Below, piece by piece: positions 11,796-21,416 of a stretch of DNA of 64,000 bases. Every line of letters begins with the position of its first letter. Position 1 is the first letter of the stretch. Origin of the DNA: Malaya genurostris (taxonomy: Eukaryota > Arthropoda > Insecta > Diptera > Culicidae); NCBI RefSeq assembly GCF_030247185.1, contig NC_080571.1, forward strand, positions 147,562,389-147,626,388. The letters run 5' to 3'. The notes below the pieces were generated by a model. It was not told where the DNA came from and searched no databases. It saw only the letters and a program-made list of their open reading frames with translations. A program made the position numbers and the translations under genes.

Positions 11796-11918
11796 GATGC
11801 GGAAGAATCCGACGCAACATCAGCTTCCACCAACAGTAGAAGACCACGCAGACAACCACCAGGAAAAAAATTCGTTGTGATACAAACTAGAAAATCCAGA
11901 AAAGCAACAAGCGATTGA
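11796..11918 (+). pseudogene. C-terminal tail of L1-like ORF1
   Basis: In frame from about 11796 a basic tail (RRPRRQPPGKKFV, then TRKSRKATSD) ends at TGA 11916-11918. The ORF2 ATG follows three bases later. This tight ORF1-ORF2 spacing is usual for LINEs. Upstream ORF1 sequence is missing. Confidence 0.55.
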
Positions 11919-12554
11919 GTAATGGATTATTTTGATTACAATGTTACGATAAATATGAACACGATATCCAACACCACGAAACTGGATGTCCTCAAAACCT
12001 TTATCAGAGCCAACGAACTAGATATAATCTTTCTACAATCTCTTTCCTGGATACAACACAGTGTGTAATGTAGACTACGCAAGACGTGGAACTGCAATTG
12101 TTCTCAAACAACATATACAATTTTCGAATGTTGAAAAAAGTCTTGATGATCGTCTTATAGCGCTGCGGATTTGTAATACAACTATTTGCAACATCTATGT
12201 TCATTCTTGCACAGCTTTACGTGGTGAGAGGGAACGTTTTTTCAATCATACAAAAAGCAAAGTCTTGGCATTACATTCCTTTTGTGGAATTTGACCTTTC
12301 TGTATTAACAGACTTCGCAGCCGATTCTTAGTGTACATAATCATTGCATGGCGAACATACGACAACTGGCTTGTATGACCAGCGTCCTATGCATTGAACC
12401 ACCAACCCGGGACATACATTTTCAATCATACGCTCGCTTATTATTTACGACACTCCACAGAACACACCATCTTAGTTGGAGACTTCAACTGCGTCCTACG
12501 CTCATGTGATGCCACTGGAAACAATTTTAGCCCAGCACTACAAACTGAAGACTG

Positions 12555-13560
12555 TCCCAGAAAGTATGGACGCACTTTGATTTCGCTGCAAATAATTCAC
12601 AAGTGTTAGATATTCAAATTTTATTCGATATACTGATAATATTAGACTACAATAACAGAATATTATTTTCAACATTTGCTACTTAGTCATTGTAGACATG
12701 TTTCCAAAGATGTGGGTTCGTTAATGCCCAAAATTCCAAAATTGGTCGAAGTTGTGGGCTATTTAGTGGAATCATGCCTTTTGGGACGAAAGTGACATTT
12801 TTGGTAGTATACCATTCTACCGTTGATTTCGATTAGTGGCAAGAAGCAAGATATAGCCAGAAGATAACAGGATCCTTGCAGCTTCGAATCATGGGTAGAA
12901 GTCGTTTTTGTAAACATCCCATGATGTATATTTCGCTGTTCATTGAAACAGTGGTGATGAAGGGTTTCGAAATCTTACCGCAGCTACAATTGCTGTATAA
13001 TATTGTGGTCCCAGCAAAGATTTGTATTCGAGTTTCACGTAGGTTTCGTCGTCCATGATTATGCAGTTCAAATTTTGAGTAAGAATCGTATTGTACAGCT
13101 TTCGAACCCTCGGCCTGATCGACTTCTTGTTTCGGACTACGTTTTGGTTGTTTCTGTTTCTTATAGGTTCAAAGACTCAAACGTTCTTTAGCACGAAGAA
13201 CATTTGATTTCGAAGTGCCCACTTTTTTGGCCACATCCCGAACTGAAATTCTTTTGTTCGAACGTCTTCAGTATACGTTTATCCAAAGGGTTAGCAGGAC
13301 CTTTTATCGACCCGTTTTCGGTTTATCAAAGGTATTATCCTCACCGATCTTCCTGATTGCATTTCGCACGGCTTTTTCACTTACTCCTTCCATTTTGCTA
13401 TCTTTCTCAGTGACAGTCCGCGTTCTGTGCACCATTTGTACACCATTTTTAGACGTTGTTCTGCTGAAAGTCCACGCATTTCGAAACAAACTAATGAAAA
13501 CGAATAAACAACTTCACAAGTGATTAGAGAAGAGTGTAAACAACATTACGCAGCCATAAA
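12555..13560 (-). mobile_element. ITmD37E-type Tc1/mariner element, decayed
   Basis: This block separates two halves of the LINE endonuclease. Minus-strand translation gives a DNA-binding region with EGVSEKAVRNAIRKIGEDN and then, in shifted frames, PANPLDKRILKTFEQ. Weak matches to the catalytic region follow, ending in an AHNFDQFW-like segment where PQLRPIEQYW is typical. This order fits the mosquito ITmD37E family. Both ends are approximate because the terminal repeats are not clear. Confidence 0.65.
13304..13489 (-). pseudogene. ITmD37E transposase N-terminal helix-turn-helix region
   Basis: The longest surviving frame has NGVQMVHRTRTVTEKDSK and VSEKAVRNAIRKIGEDN, followed by FDKPKTGR. This is the first DNA-binding unit of the family. 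The remainder lies at about 12760-13300 with many stops and frame changes. About 60 codons remain of a protein normally over 300. Confidence 0.65.
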
Positions 13561-14194
13561 AATTGACAGATTCTGAACCATTGCGAAACGGAAGCGGTTT
13601 TTGGTTGCGGCCATACTTTCTGGGTCAGTCTTTACAGTGAGGCAGCTTAAACTGCATGACTTGTGGACGAAATTGAACCCAAGATTGTCGGGATATACAT
13701 ACGTAACGCATAACTGTATGTCAAGACTGGACTGTATATATGTCTCTCCGGCTTTATGCGATGAGCTAAGATCAGCTAACACGCATGTGTGCTCTTTCAC
13801 CGACCATAAAGTTCTAATAACATCTGTCTCCCTTCCCTTGGCCACGGTTAAGGGCGGGGTTTTTGAAGTTTTCGCCCGCACCTTCTAACGCTGCAAAGCA
13901 TAGCAGATTTCCAAGTTCGTTGGCAGTTCTGGACTCGTCACCGTCGGAACTATGCATCCTGGGTTATGTGGTGGATTACTTATGCTAAACCGAAAATTCA
14001 ATCATTTTTTTCTATGGAAATCGAAGGAAGCTCTTGACGCATTTCATAACGAATACCAACGGATTCATACCCAAATTAGACAAGGCTACTATCAAAATTC
14101 GAATCTGTTAACGCAAAAAAACGACTGGAAGGTGAGATGCTGGCTCTACAACGCGAACACACAAAAATGTTCGTTCGAATAAATGATACATATA

Positions 14195-15144
14195 CCTTAT
14201 GATAAAAAAAGAACCGGAATTTTCATTTTAAAATTCCCGCGCTTGTCCAATCGGTGAACTTTTATCCTCTCAACGTTGGCAACACTTTTATACACATTCT
14301 GTCAAATTTCGACGCATATCGTACGACTAGTTTTTGTTTGGCGTCTATACAAAGAAGTTGAAAAATTTTCGTGTGACGATTTTTATAATGGATGAAAATT
14401 TAGAACAACGTGCGTGCATCAAATTTTGTGTTGCAAATGGATTTAAGTGTTCCGAAACATTGAAAATGTTATAAAAGGCCTTTGGTGAATCGTGTCTAGG
14501 AAAAACACAGGCATACGAGTGGTGTAAACGCTTCAAAGGTGTTCGAACAAGCTTGGATCATGATGAGATCCCTGGCCGTCCAACAACATCTGTTACTAAA
14601 GAAAACATTGAATTGGCGAAGCAAATCGTGTTGCAAAATCGTTCTGTACCGATTAAAGAGATTGCTGTGTTGTTGGGCATCTCTTATGGATCAGCCGAAA
14701 ACATTTAAACTGATGTTTTGGGTTTGAAACGCGTCACTTCTCGGCTGGTGCCAAAAAAGCTGAATTTCATTCAAAAACAGCGTCGTGTTGATGTGGCCAA
14801 AGAGATGATTTCCAACGCAGATAGTGACCCCACATTCATCGAATGCATCATAACTGGTGATGAGGTGTGGATCAATGAATATGACGTCGAAACCGCACAA
14901 CAATCGCCCGAATGGCGCTTCGAAGACGAGTCGTTCTAAATTTTCATCCATTATAAAATTCGCCACACGAAAATTTTTCAACTTCTTTGTATAGACGCCA
15001 AACAAAAAATAATCGTACGATACGCGTCAAAATTTGACAGAATGTGTATAAAAGTGTTGCCAACGTTGAGAGAATAAAAGTTTACCGATTGGACAAACGC
15101 GGGAATTTTAGAATTAAAATTCCGGTTCTTTTTTTATCAAAAGG
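14195..15144 (+). mobile_element. foldback-shaped mariner with ~200-bp inverted ends
   Basis: TA duplications sit at 14193-14194 and 15145-15146, and the LINE reading frame resumes across them. The right 200 bases (about 14935-15144) are an inverted copy of the left 200 (14195-14405). This includes the untranslated leader and the transposase ATG with its first codons, MDENLE. The real 3' half of the gene and its own right end are gone. Between the arms lies the 5' half of a mariner transposase. Confidence 0.85.
14390..14938 (+). pseudogene. mariner transposase, 5' half only
   Basis: Translation begins MDENLEQRACIKFCVANGF, with in-frame stops at 14472-14474 and 14706-14708. It contains the helix-turn-helix part (IKEIAVLLGISYGSAENI), VTSRLVPKKLNFIQKQRR and the first catalytic block IITGDEVWINEYD (first Asp). 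The frame ends at EWRFEDESF and a stop created where the inverted arm begins. The second and third catalytic Asp are missing, so no active enzyme can be made. Confidence 0.85.
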
Positions 15145-16547
15145 TATATCTGGAGAACCTCTCTCAACGTATCAGCTGGGCGAAAGAAAGAGAAAGAGAA
15201 CGTTGATCACAAGGCATAAAAATGAACAAAACAAAATTATCGAAAGACCAGAAGAAATCGAAAATTATTTGTTCAATTATTTTTCGGACCTTTACACTGA
15301 AAGATCTACTGATGACGAGTCACACCGCTGCTTCCGCTGTGCTCGCATGATCCCCGAGGGAAATGAAATAAACGAAGCAGCGATGAGCGAAATCACCACA
15401 ACAGAATTTTTTACCGCGATCAAATGTAGTGCATCCCGCAAATCACCAGGACCAGATGGTAACTCCAAGGAATTCTATTTGCGGACGTTTGATGTGATAC
15501 TCCGAGAGCTGAACGAGAGCTGTTTTGAATGAAGCACTGGCACATAGTATTCCCCCCCTCTCTTTGTCACTGGTATTATAGTGTTAGCAAAGAAAAAGTG
15601 TGCAGATGATACAGTCCGATCATATAGACCTCTCTCTCTCTCTCTGCTCAACTTCGATTACAAACTACTCTCTCGTATATTATAAGCTAGATTGGAAGCA
15701 ATCATGAGCACGCATCATATAATTAACGATGAACAAAAATGTGCTAACCCCGGCCGTAACATCTTTCAAGCCACACTGGTACTCAAGGATCGTGTGGCGC
15801 AGCTGATAAAATCCAAGCAAAGAGCTAAATTGATCTCTTTCTATCTTGACCATGCCTTCGATCGGGTGCGACAATCGTTTTTATACGACAATATGCGTGC
15901 ACTGGGCATCAATACCAGATTAGTGAATCTTCTCTCTTGTACAGGGTCCGCCATCTAACTTTTTTTTGATGTGGAACACATCTTTATTAGGGGTGCAAAT
16001 CAGAAACTCAATTAAAAAACTATACGTAGAAATGTGGTCAGGTTCTATACGCTTACAGCTCAGTCTGTTTTGTATCAATTATTAATATTATTTCATCATT
16101 TGATAGGAAATATTTCTACGCATTGATTTGAATGTTCATAGCCATGTATTTTGAATTGTATATCATTGAAATGTTGATTAATAGCTAGCAGTGTCCTATT
16201 TTGTCTGCAAAAAATCTCCAGCATACCAGATTTCCCTGCCATAGTCGACAGTTTTGAAGGAGTAAGCGATGTATCAAAGAGAGAGCATCGCTCTGATTGA
16301 TCAATCGATGCAAAAGCGAAGCTGTTGGATCATGCATGCATAAATATCTGTTTAATCATCTTATTTTTGTGTATTACATCAACATTTTACAGTACAAGTG
16401 TTTTGACCCTTTGGCCTTTCATCTTTGTTGTTCATACGATTCGTTGTTAATAATAGGTGGTTTAGTTACTCTTGTTTTACATACTAATGTTTAATAATAA
16501 TATTTATTTTAATTATTTATAAAATATCTACCTACTTATAACTATCC

Positions 16548-18905
16548 CTAACCTAATACGTATAAATTTTGAATTATTTGTATTTCAGAGATTGAGCACC
16601 TCTCTTCAAATTTCGTGCAGTATTGTTCGAATTTTTGTTCTAGTATATCCAGTGAGGCCATCTCATGTACTTCACTAGTCCTTGTCCAAGGGGGTAGATT
16701 TAGAATCATCTTTAAGATCTTACTTTGAATGCGCTGAAGCCTAAGTTTGTGTGTTCGTGCACAGCCCCGCTGCTGCCGAAGCTGCATTGATTACAATTTT
16801 CCAGCTTGCAATATATTCCGTTAAAGCGTCCAGACCTGACTGTAGTTTATTCTTCAGAGCATTAATGACACGACCTTTGTAAAGAATGGCAGTATCATCA
16901 GCAAATTGTGACAGAACACCACAACCCGGAAGAGGTGGGATGTCTGATGTGAAAATGTTGTATAGAATGGGACCTAGGATACTTCCTTGGGGTACACCAG
17001 CAGGAATAGTAAATCTTTCTGAAAGTGCATTATTCAGAGAAACCTGGAATGCTCTATCTGCAAGATAATTTTTGATAATTTTAATAAGATACATGGGAAA
17101 ATTATACTGATGCAGTTTAAACACCAGGCCATCGTGCCACACATTATCGAATGCCTTTTCAATATGCAATACTGCCATGGCAGTCGTTTTGGACACTGAT
17201 TTGTTTTGCTGGATGACGTTGTTAATCCTTGTGAGTTGGTGGATGGTGGATCTTCCTTTCCGGAACCCAAACTGTTATTCCAGTAATATATCCTGTTCAT
17301 CTGCGAAAGCAAGAATTCGCCTTTGTATTGACTTTTCAAACAGCTTGGATAGGGCAGAGAGTAAGCTGATGGGCCTATAGCTCTTGGAAAAGGAAGGATC
17401 TTTCCCCGGTTTCAAGACTGGGATAACCTAAGCTAACTCCCACTTTGAAGGGAAGTAACCAAGCTCCCAGCACCTGTTGAAAAGTTTAGCTAAGAAGACA
17501 AATGAGCTAATACTCAAATGTTTCAGCTCAATGTTGAATGTGTTGTCGAAGCCGGGGGCCTTCATATTTTTGGATTTTTTTCACAATAGCCATCAGCTCA
17601 TTCGCAGTGATTCTATTTTCTTCCGGAACCAAGCTGTCTGATTGGTCAAACTCAGCTACGCTATCAGCAGCGGCTCTTTCATGTGGACTAACAATGTTGA
17701 GTCCTAAATTGTGAGAACACACAAACTGCTGGCCTAGCGCATTTGCCTTCTGTACTGGTGTGATTAAAGGTATTCCTTCAGCTGATCAGAAGAGGAATAA
17801 GCTTCGGTTTTTTCTTAAGCACCTTCGTTAAGGACCAGAAGGGCTTTGAATGTGGGAGAATTTCTCGAAGCTTTTGCTGGAAGTTCCTGTTGCGAAGCTC
17901 AGATATCCTTTCCTGGATTATCCTAGTTAAGTTGTTATAAGAAGTCTTCTTATCTAGGATGCCAGTTCGTTGATACTGCCTTCGGTAGATATTTTGAAGT
18001 CGGATGAGTTTCTTGGTGACACTGTCGATTTGAAGAAAGGAACTCGGCATATGTTGTACTGGAACCGTCCTATCACGAGCGACTGTGATTGAATGCTGGA
18101 AGGAAGATAGGGCCGCATCGATTTCCATCAGGGAATCTAGTGGCAAATCGATATTAATAAGTTGGTCGGCGATTTGTTGAAATTGGACCCAGTCGGTGCG
18201 ATAATAGTTCCTCCGAGGTCGAAAAGGCACTGTTTCTGGTGAAGATCCCAACGTCAATATTACTGGAAAGTGATCAGAAGAGAGCTCGTTGAAGACAACC
18301 GGAGAGCTGTCTATGGCGATGTTGCTGATGAATATATCCAAAATGGAATGAACTCCCGATCTGGAAAGTCGCGTTGGTTGATTCGGAGCGAGGATGTTGT
18401 ATTGTCCAGCTTCGTAATCTTCGGCAAGTACGAATCCGTTTCGATTCTGTTTTTTGTTTCCCCACAGCTCATGCCGTGCGTTCAGGTCCCCAGAAATGAT
18501 GAATTTGTTCTGTCGTCGAGTGAGCATAGCCAGATCTCGCTTCAATGATGCACACGTACCATCTCGAAGTACGTGGCAGTACGCTGCAATGATGATGATG
18601 GGTCCCATCGTCGTTGTAATCTCAATTCCGATGGCTTCTATGAGTTGCAATTTAAAGGCTGATATAAACCTGTGCTGAATGGATCGTTTAATGGCTATGG
18701 CAACTCCCCCTCCTCTGGTAGTTGTCCTGTCAAGCCTGTGAATCCTGTAATTGGAAAGAAAAATAGAAATTTCAGGTTTAAAATGAGTTTCAGTTAAAAT
18801 AGCAATATCGGCATTCTTCTCTTGAAAAAAGTCGGATAACTCAGCAGTTTTGCTCCTGAGTGAGCAAGCATTCCAATTTACTACAACCAACTCATTATAT
18901 TGCAT
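16548..18905 (-). pseudogene. Jockey ORF2: endonuclease and reverse transcriptase
   Basis: ORF2 starts at 18905 with MQYNELVVVNWNACSL, and its ATG overlaps the end of ORF1. The endonuclease is intact to about 18200: ILTETHFKP, TTRGGGVAIAIKRS, FIISGDLNARHELWG and LSSDHFPVIL. A frameshift lies near 17770, with further breaks near 17430, 17270 and 17190. RT motifs persist: SYRPISLLSALSKLFEK, AVLHIEKAFDNVWHDG, AGVPQGSILGPILYNIF and QFADDTAILYKG. At about 16785 the sequence jumps from the RT thumb (ASWKI) to the C-terminal GCARTHKLRLQRIQSK, losing roughly 400 bases. The first block reads EKAFD as in active Jockey RTs, but the gene is dead. Confidence 0.85.
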
Positions 18906-20052
18906 ATTCGATGATGAATTTGCCTAAGGCGTTGATTTGATCTAACCGCGTTTTGATATTTCGTACTTTTGTTGTCATTGTTTCAAAAATGACGATCAGT
19001 TGTTCAGCAGAGAATAAGTCACCAGAGTTACCCTTTGCTTGTGGTTGATTATTGCCCCATCCAGGAGGGATTTTTGAGGAAGATTCTTTTTGTGATCCAG
19101 CGGCTGAATCTTTTGGATTGCTGCGAGGAAGTGGCGGCAAATTTGGAATATGCCTCTTCGGTGTGAGCCGTGGGAAATTAATTTCATCCTTCTGTGGAAC
19201 ATTCTTGTGCGTTGATTGTTTACGGGACGCCTGTTGTCGAATTTTTGTGAACTCAGCAGGTTTGGGACACGATTTGCTAGTATATGGATGGTCACCATCA
19301 CAGTTCACACATTTTACAGCGAGGTCATCTAGTAGGCAATCGTTGGTATTGTGTGAATCGGCATATTTCCCGCACCGACTTTTTATGTGGCAATTCCTCG
19401 CTCCATGGCCGTAGTTCAAACAGTTCGTGCACTGTGTGACATCCCGATGTACCGGTTTATACTTTTGCCATTCAATGATTATATGAAATAATGATTTTAT
19501 GGTTTTAAGTTGACTCATGGTGATGGAGTTCTTCTCCAGATGAACCAAGTAGAGTTGATCTCGATACTTTTTGTCCGTGTTATGTCGCTTCATTTTAAAC
19601 ACCATCAAAGGCTTTAGTTCAGCCTCCGACAGTGCCTGCTTTAGTTCGGCTTCCATCATGTCGGGTAGTCCTCGAAGTACAACCTTAATAGGTTTATTGG
19701 CGACAATATCGTGTGTGAAGTATTCCGCTTTTGTCCGCTTCAGGTACAATTCCACTCCTTTGTAGTGGTTCAAAGCCGGAACAGTTATTTTGTAGCCTTC
19801 AGTACATAAACGGATTGTTGCCTGTAGTCCTTTGCTGATCAGTGTGTTGAAATCCGATCGTAGAGTTGGTGGGAAGCCGTTCAGGTAGAAAGGCAGCATT
19901 TTTTCCTTCTTCTGCAGTTCCTCTTCGACATCAACTGGCAGATCAGCGTATTGGTTGTTTCTCAGCAAACGGTCGTTTACCTGTACATCACTTGGCTTCA
20001 GACGCTTAGCATCCTTTGGATCCTTCTCGGATCTATGGCGCGTTTTACCCAT
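18895..20052 (-). CDS. Jockey-clade ORF1 (Gag-like, CCHC knuckles)
   Basis: An unbroken 385-codon frame starts MGKTRHRSEKDPKDAKRLK. Residues about 100-190 form the PRE-type/RRM-like region of Jockey ORF1 proteins (YFTHDIVANKPIKVVLRGL). It is followed by cysteine knuckles at about 205-260: CTNCLNYGHGARNCH, CGKYADSHNTNDC and CVNCDGDHPYTSKSC. In the second knuckle K-Y replaces the usual residues before the second Cys. A Pro/Ser/Lys-rich stretch and a short C-terminal helix follow. Family members bind the element RNA and form particles. It is uninterrupted, unlike its ORF2, which suggests recent decay or chance survival. Confidence 0.85.
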   Translation of the reverse strand: MGKTRHRSEKDPKDAKRLKPSDVQVNDRLLRNNQYADLPVDVEEELQKKEKMLPFYLNGFPPTLRSDFNTLISKGLQATIRLCTEGYKITVPALNHYKGVELYLKRTKAEYFTHDIVANKPIKVVLRGLPDMMEAELKQALSEAELKPLMVFKMKRHNTDKKYRDQLYLVHLEKNSITMSQLKTIKSLFHIIIEWQKYKPVHRDVTQCTNCLNYGHGARNCHIKSRCGKYADSHNTNDCLLDDLAVKCVNCDGDHPYTSKSCPKPAEFTKIRQQASRKQSTHKNVPQKDEINFPRLTPKRHIPNLPPLPRSNPKDSAAGSQKESSSKIPPGWGNNQPQAKGNSGDLFSAEQLIVIFETMTTKVRNIKTRLDQINALGKFIIEYAI

Positions 20053-20177
20053 AGCTTGGGTAGGTATAAAGCTGCGAATAAAAGATAAAACAAATTCGAA
20101 ATTAGTCGTAGTAGGTTATTCGTCTATCCACATCGATTGTTAGATAACGAATCGAAGCTGTTGGAAGCACGCGAATC

Positions 20178-20214
20178 TATAAATAGAAGCGAAATTAAAG
20201 CTAACGTTTCAGTC
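20178..20214 (+). promoter_or_regulatory. possible core promoter in E1 (TATA plus initiator)
   Basis: TATAAATAG is followed 33 bases later (T to A) by TCAGTC, the arthropod initiator consensus. The other E1 copy has a run of TATATATA and keeps TTTCAGTCC. No gene follows within E1. It is a plausible promoter by spacing only. Confidence 0.35.
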
Positions 20215-20634
20215 CTATTCCTAGCATGCTAGAGGTAGGTTGTTGCTAGACAGCAAGACAAAAACGTGCCATAAAACGATTTGAAGCTTTGAGGTCTGAT
20301 GCCAGTTGTTAGCGTAAAACCGTGTCGCTTGCTGTGCGTATTACATTTCTCTTCATGCTCTCTCGTAAATGTGTAAAATGACTCTCGATGTGGCCGGGTG
20401 GCCAAGAAAGTTTTTTTTTAACAGTTGAGGTAAACAGTCTGGTTGTTTGAATATCGAGCTCTCTTTTTAATCAGTGTTTTTTGCATGTTTATATCCATTC
20501 CATCACAACTTACGTTTTCATCAAAACCGCCGATCTTCGTATCATCAATTTCATCTGGAGTACACTTGTTTCAAGCCATCGAACCAGCAATTTCAGAGAG
20601 ATTTTAGAACTGAATATCCATCCTTAACCTAACA

Positions 20635-21416
20635 ATGGATTCCGCTTCAGCTTGTTGTGCTTGCGCCTGTGAAGTATCAAAAGCAGAAGAAATTGTGTGC
20701 AGTGGATTTTGTAGATCGTCTTTCCATCTTAAGTGTGTGAAACAATCAAATGCGATTCGTGCTTCAATCGTCAAATGCTCCAATCTTTTCTGGATGTGCA
20801 ACGCTTGCACTAAGATGATGGCAAATGCTACTTTCCGTCATACATTTTCGTCAACAAACAATGCCATAGCCGCCATGAGTGTAGAACACAACAAAGCACT
20901 TTTGGAGTTAAAGGACGAGACGGAACAAAACAGTTTGAAAATAAATCAAATTCTGCAGCAAATTCCAACCATCCTTCAGCAAACCGGACAAAAAGGTATG
21001 TCTAGTGATAATCCCCGGAAACGCCCCCGGACAGACATTGATTTCGATCAGTCAGCTTCGGATACATCAGTAGGCACTAAAGATGCTGATCCAAATTTAA
21101 CGATACCTTTGGCAGTACACAAGCCTAATGATGACTTGTTTTGGCTGTACATGTCCGGTTTCGATCCTAAAGCCACTGAGGAGGATATACGCAAATTAGT
21201 ACAACGAAACCAGGACACTAATGAGACTATCGAAGTGCACAAGTTAGTTCCCAAAGGCAAAAAATCTTGACGAACTTTCCTTTGTGTCATTCAAAGTCGG
21301 AGTTGGTATGCAGTTTAAATCTCTTTCGTTACAAACATCAACCTGGCAGAAGGGAATTACTTTCCGGGAATTCGAGTTTAAAGCACGATCAACTTTTCAC
21401 TTTCAACCCGCTAAGT
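20635..21416 (+). pseudogene. CR1 ORF1 with PHD-like zinc finger, one frameshift
   Basis: The start MDSASACCACACEV opens a Cys/His-rich finger in the first 60 codons (CCACAC, VCSGFCRSSFHLKCV, FWMCNAC), like the PHD-type finger described for CR1 ORF1 proteins. A helical region (HNKALLELKDETEQN), a basic patch (NPRKRPRTD) and a folded C-terminal region (LFWLYMSGFDPKATEEDIRKL) follow. The first frame stops at 21268-21270 after an A-run at 21261-21266. In the next frame the typical LDELSFVSFKVGVG and FREFEFKARSTFHFQP continue to a stop at about 21416. A single-base change in the A-run probably broke the frame. Confidence 0.8.

Larger units (their letters stand above)
11796..15949 (+). mobile_element. 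L1-like LINE, truncated and twice interrupted
   Basis: The plus strand carries the end of ORF1, the endonuclease and the first part of the reverse transcriptase. A Tc1/mariner-type element is inserted in the endonuclease and another between endonuclease and RT. The coding sense resumes after each insertion. The LINE stops at 15949, where E1 begins at a TA, inside RT before the YADD-type catalytic box. The 3' half does not reappear beyond E1 at 25425. Confidence 0.8.
11922..15949 (+). pseudogene. L1-like ORF2: endonuclease and partial reverse transcriptase
   Basis: The frame starts MDYFDYNVTINMNTIS and passes through endonuclease blocks LDIIFLQ, NVDYARRGTAIVLK and VGDFNC. After the 12555-13560 insertion it resumes with GYTYVTHNCMSRLDCIYVS and SFTDHK, the C-terminal endonuclease motifs. 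A linker follows (SKEALDAFHNEYQRIHTQ). After the second insertion it continues through GEPLSTYQLGERK and SASRKSPGPDGNSKEFYL to LISFYLDHAFDRVRQSF, the start of RT. The family-typical F-D pair in the last block reads YLD here. Several stops and frameshifts are present, so it is not functional. Confidence 0.8.
16330..20152 (-). mobile_element. Jockey-clade LINE, internally deleted
   Basis: The element is flanked by the 13-bp duplication CGAAGCTGTTGGA at 16317-16329 and 20153-20165, which marks insertion into E1. The minus strand carries a two-ORF LINE with an 11-base ORF1/ORF2 overlap. The 3' end has an AATAAA-type signal near 16503 and finishes in a TATGCATGCATGA-like tail rather than poly-A. 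About 130 codons between RT and the C-terminal region are missing. Confidence 0.85.

Noticed and set aside
15680..15874. Minus-strand frame across the LINE RT
   Set aside because: It is the antisense shadow of the L1-like RT region on the plus strand.
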